NCBI GenBank assembly: GCA_963829585.1
Contig: CAWHJD010000015.1
Location: forward strand, 186,001-250,000
Direction: 5' to 3'
Source of the DNA: Sva-07 sp963829585
Lineage (GTDB): Bacteria; Actinomycetota; Acidimicrobiia; Acidimicrobiales; Ilumatobacteraceae
Length of the DNA: 64,000 nucleotides
The stretch's first letter is position 1. Each line of letters begins with the position of its first letter. The notes under the pieces were generated by a model that did not search any database, was not told where the DNA came from, and saw nothing but the letters and a program-made list of their open reading frames with translations. Positions 57,836-64,000 of the stretch are shown one piece after another. The translations under genes were made by a program, and so were the position numbers.

Positions 57836-58885
57836 TCAGACCCCTGTCGTGACACCGAGGAGGAACTGGCGGACGTTGTCGCCGATGGCGTCGACGTCGT
57901 AGCCGCCCTCCTGGAGGACCACGGTCGGCAGGGCGAGTTGCGAGACGAGTTCGCCCTGTCGGCGGAATCCGTCGGCGGTGATGGCGAGGTCGGAGATCGG
58001 GTCGTTGTGGAACGTGTCCACACCGAGCGACACCATGACCACGCCCGGTCCGAACGAGCCGATCGCGTCCAGGGCCGCCTCCAGCGACCGGAGGTAGTCG
58101 TCGTCGTCGGTTCCCGCGGCGAGTGGGAGGTTCAGGTTCGCCCCTTTCCCACGACCCGCACCCGTCTCGTCGGCGAAGCCGGTGATGTACGGATACGCCC
58201 GGGCAGGATCGCCGTGGAGCGAGACGTACTGGACGTCGTCGCGTCGGTAGAAGATCTGCTGTGTGCCGTTGCCGTGGTGGTAGTCCACGTCGAGGATCGT
58301 CACCTTCGCACCGGTCGTCGAGGCCACATGGTGGGCTGCGACTGCTGCGTTGTTGAAGAAGCAGTACCCGCCGTAGAGGCTCGTGGGAGCGTGATGTCCG
58401 GGTGGCCGGCAGAGCCCGTACACGCTGCGGCGGCCGTCGAGCACGTCGGTCGTCGCCGACAGCGCAATGTCGACCGCCGAGCGAGCAGCCCCGTAGGTCC
58501 CCTCGGTGATGGGCGTCGTGGTCTCGAAGCACCAGCGGCCGAGCTCGTGGTCGACGGGCGCCCGTTCGGGAAACGGACCGATGCCCTCGACGAGGCCGGG
58601 CACGGCGAACACATCCGGCACGACGTCGTGGGTTCCGGGATGGCGCACCTGGTAGTCGGCCCACGCGCGTTCGAGGAACTGCACCAGCCCGGGGTCGTGA
58701 ACCGCCTCGATCACTGTCGCATCCCAGGTGTCGGGCTCGACCAGCTCGAATCGATCGTCGGCTGCGAGCGTGTCGCGGATCGCATCCGCTCGACCGGGGT
58801 GTTCGAACGGTGGCTGCAGCCCGGATGACTCGATCTCGGCGAGCGGGGCATGCCCACGGTGTCGGTCCGAGGCGACCACGCGCAT
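57836..58885 (-). CDS. histone deacetylase-family amidohydrolase (acetylpolyamine/HDAC-like)
   Basis: 349 residues with the arginase-deacetylase fold. The active-site pair is RPPGHHAPTS, zinc ligands lie in ILDVDYHHGNGTQQIF (Asp, His) and SLGVDTFHNDPIS (Asp), and the Tyr loop region is VVLQEGGYDVDAIGDN. Bacterial members deacetylate polyamines, acetoin-pathway proteins or other acetyl-amines; the target is unknown. ATG 58885 lies 26 bases after the tetR stop on the same strand, so the regulator and enzyme are probably co-transcribed. Confidence 0.92.
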   Translation of the reverse strand: MRVVASDRHRGHAPLAEIESSGLQPPFEHPGRADAIRDTLAADDRFELVEPDTWDATVIEAVHDPGLVQFLERAWADYQVRHPGTHDVVPDVFAVPGLVEGIGPFPERAPVDHELGRWCFETTTPITEGTYGAARSAVDIALSATTDVLDGRRSVYGLCRPPGHHAPTSLYGGYCFFNNAAVAAHHVASTTGAKVTILDVDYHHGNGTQQIFYRRDDVQYVSLHGDPARAYPYITGFADETGAGRGKGANLNLPLAAGTDDDDYLRSLEAALDAIGSFGPGVVMVSLGVDTFHNDPISDLAITADGFRRQGELVSQLALPTVVLQEGGYDVDAIGDNVRQFLLGVTTGV

Positions 58886-58911
58886 CGACGCCCCCACCGA
58901 GGATCCCACCG

Positions 58912-59544
58912 TCAGCGCAGGATCCCCGCACGACGCAGGGCGTCGGTGCGATGGGGCTCGACCAGCACCGCCGCAAGTGCCAGTTCGAGGCCGAGTTCCG
59001 CGTTCGACCGATGCGTGGCCCAGTCGATCGTGCCGTGCGCCCACCGTTCGAGTCCGCGCGTCCACTGCACGAAGACGTGACGCGCGAGCCGGTCGGTGTC
59101 GCAGTCGACGAAGAACAGCCCTGCGGCGCGGGCCTTCGCGAGGTCGATCTCGATGCTCGCGATGATGCGGTCACCCACGGATCCCATCCGCTGCGAGCCC
59201 GGGCTCGATCCGATGGTCGCCAGCACGGGTCGCCAGACGTGATCCGCGGATCCGATGGTGTCGTCGAGCGCACCGAGGAGCACCCGCGTCCCGTCGACGG
59301 GATCGGACGCCGGCTGTTCGTCGAGCGACAGCTCGAGCTCGTCCAGTCCGTTGCTGACGAAGGCGACCAGGACGCCGTTGCGATCGGTGAACTGGTTGTA
59401 GAGGGTGGCGACAGCCACATTGGCGCGTTCGGCCAGCTTGCGCATCGTGAGCCCGTCGACGCCGTCGGACGCGATGATGTCACCGACGGCAACCAGGATC
59501 TCCGAACGGGTCCGCTGTTGACGGGTCTCCCAACCGTGGCTCAT
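58912..59544 (-). CDS. TetR family transcriptional regulator
   Basis: 210 residues. The HTH is near residues 10-55: RTRSEILVAVGDIIASDGVD, GLTMRKLAERANVAVATLYN then QFTDRNGV. The C-terminal domain has AGLFFVDCDTDRLARHVFVQ. It precedes the HDAC-like gene and is divergent from an LLM oxidoreductase gene, so both could be targets. The 138-base divergent region contains degenerate CCCCATCA tandem repeats. Confidence 0.9.
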   Translation of the reverse strand: MSHGWETRQQRTRSEILVAVGDIIASDGVDGLTMRKLAERANVAVATLYNQFTDRNGVLVAFVSNGLDELELSLDEQPASDPVDGTRVLLGALDDTIGSADHVWRPVLATIGSSPGSQRMGSVGDRIIASIEIDLAKARAAGLFFVDCDTDRLARHVFVQWTRGLERWAHGTIDWATHRSNAELGLELALAAVLVEPHRTDALRRAGILR

Positions 59545-59580
59545 CGTGCTTCGAAGTGTAAGAGATTCCGGGAGACGCTC

Positions 59581-59631
59581 GCCCCATCAGCCCGCCCATC
59601 ATCGCGCCCCATCATCCCGCCCCATCAGCCC
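59581..59631 (+). repeat. degenerate short tandem repeat (CGCCCCATCAT-like), about four copies
   Basis: GCCCCATCAGCC, GCCCATCATCG, GCCCCATCATCC and GCCCCATCAGCC follow one another with a period of about 13 bases between the tetR start and a TAGGGT (59633-59638) -10-like box. They might be slippage products or clustered regulator sites. Confidence 0.5.
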
Positions 59632-59682
59632 GTAGGGTCCGCCCGGCTTGACACCGGTCGACCAGGGTGTTCTCATCCGTCC

Positions 59683-60660
59683 ATGACCCGTCTCGGCTAC
59701 CAGATCCCCAACTTCACCTATCCCGGCGTCGGCCCGGCCGAACTGTTCGACGTCGTGGCCGCGCAGGCCAAGGAGGCCGACACGTCGGGGTTCGACACGG
59801 TGTTGGTGATGGACCACTTCTACCAGCTGCCGATGCTCGGCGAGCCCGACCAGTACATGCTCGAGTGCTACGCGCTGTTGTCGGCGCTGGCCCGCGAGAC
59901 CTCGAACGTCCGGCTCAGCGCGTTGGTCACCGGCAACACGTACCGCAATCCGGCGGTCCTGGCCAAGACCGTGACGACGCTCGACATCGTGTCGAACGGC
60001 CGCGCGCAGCTGGGCATCGGTGCCGGCTGGTACGAACTCGAACATGATGCGTTCGGCATCGAGTTCGGTACGTTCACCGACCGTTTCGAGAAGCTCGAGG
60101 AGGCCCTCCAGATCATCGTCCCGATGCTGCGCGGGGAACGACCATCCCTCGCCGGCAACCGGTACACGGCCAAGGAGGCGATGAACGAGCCTCCGGCGAT
60201 CTCGCGCATCCCGGTGATGATCGGTGGCGGAGGCGAACGCAAGACGCTGCGCATGGTCGCCCAGTACGCGGACGAGTCGAACATCATCTGCCCGCCCGCC
60301 GACGTGCAGCGCAAGCTCGACGCTCTCGACGGCCACTGCGACACGCTGGGTCGCGACCGTTCGGAGTTGACCGTCTCGTGGCAGAAGACCGCCTGCATCG
60401 CACCCACAGCCGAGGAGGCCAAGGCTGATCTCGTGGCCTACTTCGGTCGTCGCGGGCTCGATCTCGCCTCGATGTCCGACGACGAGCAGGCCGTCTGGCT
60501 CTCCAACTTCATCTGGGGCGACCCCGACACCGTCGGCGAAGCGTTTGCCGACATGCTGCCGCCCGGCATCGACGGTTTCACCGTCAACATGCCCGCCAAC
60601 GGCCACATCGAAGGTCGTGTGGCTCTCCTGGGCCAAACCCTCGCCCCGCTCATCTCCTGA
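59683..60660 (+). CDS. LLM-class F420-dependent oxidoreductase (TIGR03560-like)
   Basis: 325 residues, TIM-barrel luciferase-like. Motifs are YQIPNFTYPGVGPAELFDVV, FDTVLVMDHFYQLPMLGEPD, RLSALVTGNTYRNPAVLAKT and LDIVSNGRAQLGIGAGWYEL, followed by IPVMIGGGGERKTLRMVAQY. These fit the actinobacterial family I know as TIGR03560 and an F420 cofactor. The substrate is unknown. It converges on the acyl-AMP ligase gene across a strong hairpin. Confidence 0.9.
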   Translation: MTRLGYQIPNFTYPGVGPAELFDVVAAQAKEADTSGFDTVLVMDHFYQLPMLGEPDQYMLECYALLSALARETSNVRLSALVTGNTYRNPAVLAKTVTTLDIVSNGRAQLGIGAGWYELEHDAFGIEFGTFTDRFEKLEEALQIIVPMLRGERPSLAGNRYTAKEAMNEPPAISRIPVMIGGGGERKTLRMVAQYADESNIICPPADVQRKLDALDGHCDTLGRDRSELTVSWQKTACIAPTAEEAKADLVAYFGRRGLDLASMSDDEQAVWLSNFIWGDPDTVGEAFADMLPPGIDGFTVNMPANGHIEGRVALLGQTLAPLIS

Positions 60661-60669
60661 CCGTGCGTC

Positions 60670-60694
60670 ACGTCCGGGGTCCGACCCCGGACGT
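60670..60694. terminator. bidirectional hairpin (GGGGTCCGACCCC core)
   Basis: ACGTCCGGGGTC and GACCCCGGACGT form a 12-bp palindrome with a 1-base centre between two convergent genes (stops at 60660 and 60709). A probable shared terminator and a variant of the GGGGTCNGACCCC family. Confidence 0.7.
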
Positions 60695-60708
60695 CGCGGT
60701 CGACACTG

Positions 60709-62428
60709 TCACGGTCCGTCGGCGAGGGCGAGCTCTTCGTTGAGGTACTCGTCGCGGCACTTGGCGCGCTGCAGCTTGCCGCTCGACGTCTTGGGGAGCG
60801 TTCCGGGCGTCACGAGCATGACGTCGCGTGGCGGCAGGCCGCACACCTCGAGCGTGCGGTGATGGATGCGTTCGCGGATCTCGTCGAGGCCACCCGACGT
60901 GTCACTCACGCGCACCTCGGCCACGACGACCACGCTCTCCTTGCCCTTGTACCCCTCCATGCCGAACGCGATGACGTTGCCGGCGCGCACACCGTCGAGT
61001 GGCCCGACCGCCCGCTCGATGTCCTCGGGGAACACGTTGCGTCCGCCGACGATGATCACGTCCTTGATGCGCCCGCAGAGAACAAGTTCGCCGTCGAGGA
61101 CGTAGGCGAGGTCCCCGGTGCAGCAGCCACCCTTCGTGGAACAGGGCCGCGGTCGCGTCGGGGCGCTTGTAGTAGCCCGGCGTCACCGACGTTCCGCGCA
61201 GGAGCAGTTCGCCCACATGACGTTCCGGGAGTTCCTCGTACGTCTCGGGATCGACGACCTTCATCTCGAGGCCGGGGACCGGCTTGCCGAGCAACGGCAA
61301 CTTGCGAGCCGTCAGCCCGAGTTCATCGGGGTCGTGGATCTCGACGGGTTTCGCGACCCGTTGGGTCTCCAACACGATCCGGTCGACGGTGTCGGTCACC
61401 AACCCCCGATGCCGCGGCGGGAACGTGCCACCGATCGCGACCTCGGCCATGCCGAATGCCGGGAACATGCCGCCCGGGGTGAATCCGAAACGCGACGCTT
61501 CGGCGACGAAGGCATCGACTGCGGCGGGGTCGACCGGTTCGGCGCCGGAGAGCGCGACGGTGAGACGCGACAGGTCGAGCCCCTCCATCCGCTTGAGCGC
61601 CCGAGTTGCGAGGACCCACGAGAAGTTCGGGCCCGCCGTCGCCGTCGCCCGATAGTCGGACAGCCACTGCATCCAGTTGCCGGGGCGAGCGAGGAAGTCC
61701 TGCGGTGCCGCCTGCACGAGGTCGACACCCTTCGTCATCGGCAATGCGAGGAACCCCACGAGTCCCATGTCGTGGTACAGCGGCAGCCACGAGACCATCG
61801 CATCGTCGGAGGTCAGTTCGGCCGCTTCGGCGCAGGCGTCGATGTTGGCGCTGAGCACCCGGTCGGGGATCATCACACCCTTGGGTTCGCTGGTCGAGCC
61901 GCTCGTGTACTGCAGGATCACGAGTCGCTCGGGGTCGTGCGGCGGGATCTCCAGCGCATCACCCGTGGGGACGTTCGGTGACCCGGGCATCACCGCCCTC
62001 ATCGGCAGGATCGGCGGGTCGTCCGGGGCGGCGACGTAGAAGTCGGCGAGGAGATCGTCGATCAGCAGCAACGCGGCATCGCCGTGGTGGATGCGACCAC
62101 GGGTGGACTCGACGAACACCTCGAGCGAACCCATCCGCATCGGCAGCGGAAGCACCATCGACGCGAGCCCCGCCATCCAACAGCCACGAATGATCGTCAT
62201 GAGCTCGCGGCTCGTCGGCCCGAGGATCGCCACATGGTCGCCGGGCAGCAGACCTCGAGCCTGCAGCGCGGCGCCGACCGCTCGGGCATCGTCGTGGATC
62301 TGCCGCCAGCTGACCTGCGTCGGAACGTCGTCGGTGGCCATCGAGGATCCGACGAACGTGACCCCCGTGCCGGAGTCGGCGGCGAGTTCGAGCCGCTCGA
62401 TGGTGGTCAGCGATTGGGTGTCGCTCAT
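60709..62428 (-). pseudogene. fatty acyl-AMP ligase-like (FAAL) protein, split by a frameshift
   Basis: Joined length is about 572 residues, normal for FAAL. The first frame shows LVILQYTSGSTSEPKGVMIP (AMP loop), VSWLPLYHDMGLVGFLALPM and the FAAL-like TPGGMFPAFGMAEVAIGGTF. After a shift near 61121-61126 the second frame gives GWLCTGDLAYVLDGELVLCG-type sequence, RIKDVIIVGGRNVFPEDIER and the catalytic-Lys end TLPKTSSGKLQRAKCRDEYL. One extra base (CTGCTGCACC should read CTGTGCACC) explains it, and length is 3n+1. It would adenylate a fatty acid for a carrier protein. No PKS lies nearby. ATG 62428. Confidence 0.87.
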
Positions 62429-62535
62429 CACCACGACGCTAGTCCGCGAACCCGGCGGTCACGTGCTGCCCTCGAGTCGATCCCGGGAGATGTGTCGGTG
62501 TGTTCGCGCAACTCGTGTGTGCCAAGCTCGCACCG

Positions 62536-63684
62536 ATGTCTCACGTGGTGTTCGCGGGCGCTGAGCTGCTGGTCGACGGGCATCTCACGCGCAGCAACCT
62601 CGCCGTCGACGGGCGCGACATTTCGGCGATCGGCGACCGCCACGACCCGGCTGCGGAGATCGTGGATTGCGGGGGTCTCGTCATCTCGCCGGGCTTCATC
62701 GACCTGCAGTGCAACGGGGCTGTCGGCGCCGACATCACCACCGACCCGACGTCGATCGGGATCGTCGCCGAGGCACTCCCCCGCTTCGGCGTCACCTCGT
62801 TCCTGCCGACGGTGGTCACCAGCCCCTCGGCCAAGCGGCACGCAGCGATCGAGGCACTGCGGAGCGCGCAGCGTCCGACCTCCGGCGCCGACCCGATCGG
62901 CTTGCACTTCGAGGGCCCGATGATCTCGCGACACCACCTCGGCGCGCACGTTCCCGCTCACGTCGCGATGCTCGACGTGAAGGAGATCGACGAATGGATC
63001 GCGTCCGGCGTCGTCTCGCTGGTGACGCTCGCGCCGGAAGTTACGGGGGCTCTCGAACTGGTCGAACGGCTCGCAGGCGGCGGAGTCGTCGTATCGGGCG
63101 GCCACACCGCCATGACACCCGACGACCTGGCTGTCGCGCGACGGGCCGGACTCTCGTACGTCACGCATCTCTTCAATGCGATGGCCCCGTTCAACCATCG
63201 ATCGCCGGGACCGATCGGGGCGGTCCTCGCCGACGATGCCGTGGTGGCAGGCATCATCTGCGACGGGATCCACGTCGATCCGATCGCCGTGCGGATGGCG
63301 TGGCGTGCCCTCGGCCCGCGACGCACGTCACTGGTCTCGGATGCGTCACCCGCGCTCGGCATGCCGTACGGCCGGATGCATCTCGCGGGATTCGAGATCA
63401 TCCACGACGAGACCGGAGTCCGCACGGTCGACGGTGTGCTCGCCGGCAGTGCCCTCGCGCTCGATCAGGCGGTGCGCAATCTCATCGCCTTCACCGGTTG
63501 CTCGCTCGCCGACGCGCTCGCCACCGTCACCTCCACCCCGGCCGACCTGCTGGGATTGACCGACCGCGGCCGGCTGCGGGTCGGGAGTCGAGCCGACCTC
63601 ACGATCCTCGACGGCGATGCCAACCTCGTCGCGACGATCGTTGCCGGCACCCTGGCCCACGGTCACCTCCCAGCCTCGTTGTGA
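62536..63684 (+). CDS. nagA: N-acetylglucosamine-6-phosphate deacetylase
   Basis: 382 residues of the amidohydrolase fold. The metal- and substrate-binding motifs are PGFIDLQCNGAVG, GLHFEGPMIS (catalytic Glu ligand), SGGHTAM, VTHLFNAMAPF (His pair, as in NagA) and the catalytic Asp in LVSDASPALG. It removes acetate from GlcNAc-6-P during cell-wall recycling or chitin use. ATG 62536 (MSHVVFAGAELL) is favoured over upstream GTGs. No nagB or PTS gene lies next to it. Confidence 0.94.
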   Translation: MSHVVFAGAELLVDGHLTRSNLAVDGRDISAIGDRHDPAAEIVDCGGLVISPGFIDLQCNGAVGADITTDPTSIGIVAEALPRFGVTSFLPTVVTSPSAKRHAAIEALRSAQRPTSGADPIGLHFEGPMISRHHLGAHVPAHVAMLDVKEIDEWIASGVVSLVTLAPEVTGALELVERLAGGGVVVSGGHTAMTPDDLAVARRAGLSYVTHLFNAMAPFNHRSPGPIGAVLADDAVVAGIICDGIHVDPIAVRMAWRALGPRRTSLVSDASPALGMPYGRMHLAGFEIIHDETGVRTVDGVLAGSALALDQAVRNLIAFTGCSLADALATVTSTPADLLGLTDRGRLRVGSRADLTILDGDANLVATIVAGTLAHGHLPASL

Positions 63685-63698
63685 CTTCAGCGTCAGCG

Positions 63699-63721
63699 AC
63701 AACGCCGAAACTCGGTGTTGT
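63699..63721 (+). terminator. hairpin after nagA
   Basis: ACAACGCCGA and TCGGTGTTGT form a 10-bp stem with one G-U pair around loop AAC, 15 bases after the nagA stop and 46 bases before leuS. Confidence 0.55.
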
Positions 63722-63766
63722 GGCCGACGACTGATGCCGGCCCGATGCCTAGGCTGGTCGACCGGT

Positions 63767-64000
63767 ATGAACGACACGACGGCCACGCCCACGACCAGCA
63801 CCGATGCACCTCCGCACCGCTACTCCTCGGACCTCGCGCGTGACATCGAGCTTCGCTGGCAGGCATGGTGGGACGAGCACCACACCTTCGAGACACCGAA
63901 CACCGCCGGCCCGCTCGCCGACCCCGAGCTCGCCGCCCAGCGCGGCGAGAAGCTGTTCGTGCTCGACATGTTCCCGTACCCGTCAGGCACCGGCCTGCAC
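63767..64000 (+). CDS. leuS: leucyl-tRNA synthetase, N-terminal part (cut by window edge)
   Basis: 78 residues are visible: MNDTTATPTTSTDAPPHRYS, DIELRWQAWWDEHHTFETPN, then GEKLFVLDMFPYPSGTGLH. The last block is the class I synthetase signature region; in LeuRS it leads directly into the HIGH-like motif just beyond the window. A Thr-rich leader of about 14 residues precedes the conserved part. TAGGCT (63750-63755) lies 11 bases before the ATG. The gene is open at the window end, so length and integrity cannot be judged. Confidence 0.93.
   Translation, partial: MNDTTATPTTSTDAPPHRYSSDLARDIELRWQAWWDEHHTFETPNTAGPLADPELAAQRGEKLFVLDMFPYPSGTGLH

Overview
This window looks like chromosomal DNA of a free-living, very GC-rich actinobacterium, most likely of class Acidimicrobiia (Ilumatobacter-like). 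The assignment is inference. It rests on many GTG starts, repeated near-leaderless promoters (TANNNT 6-10 bases before the start codon), two F420-type luciferase-like monooxygenases, a BldD-type regulator, PAC2 and DUF6629 proteins, a monomeric isocitrate dehydrogenase, and surface proteins with a beta-rich repeat common in this group. No prophage, insertion sequence, integrase, CRISPR array or rRNA operon was seen, and no gene-free stretch exceeds 300 bases.

Layout. 0-5.5 kb: end of an acyl-CoA carboxylase subunit, citrate synthase facing isocitrate dehydrogenase across a shared hairpin, and an acyl-CoA dehydrogenase. 5.5-17.7 kb: small-molecule and stress genes (universal stress protein, amidase, phosphodiesterase-fold nuclease, hydrolase, quinone reductase, 2OG oxygenase, regulators), an MFS-cyclic-nucleotide-domain fusion, and a coupled GAF/subtilase pair. 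17.7-22.1 kb: three adjacent SGNH-hydrolase genes, two with C-terminal repeats. 22.1-29.5 kb: DUF6629, metallo-beta-lactamase fold, DUF389 plus a coupled binding lipoprotein, acetyltransferase, tRNA-Val, a second oxygenase and hemW. 29.6-33.2 kb: bldD, then the heat-shock operon hrcA-dnaJ-rsmE behind a CIRCE operator. 33.2-46.3 kb: MOSC-photolyase fusion, flavodoxin, HTTM operon, lepA, rpsT, holA, comEC, comEA, desaturase and PaaX regulator. 46.2-53 kb: thioredoxin-TPR protein, kinase-like protein, PAC2, LLM oxidoreductase and a Zn/Mn ABC transporter. 53-57.8 kb: a tightly coupled four-gene operon (two Gfo/Idh oxidoreductases, alpha/beta hydrolase, S51-type protein with CysS-like tail). 57.8-64 kb: deacetylase, TetR, second LLM oxidoreductase, acyl-AMP ligase, nagA and the start of leuS.

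Three features stand out. Seven conserved genes are split by single frameshifts while both halves stay intact, which points to consensus errors more than gene decay. Several intergenic spaces carry paired REP-like hairpins of three families, plus dispersed GGGGTC-GACCCC palindromes. Regulatory sites can be read directly: CIRCE at hrcA, a BldD-box-like palindrome before bldD together with a conserved c-di-GMP signature in its protein, a perfect palindrome on the paaX-like start codon, and an inverted repeat at the metal-transporter promoter.
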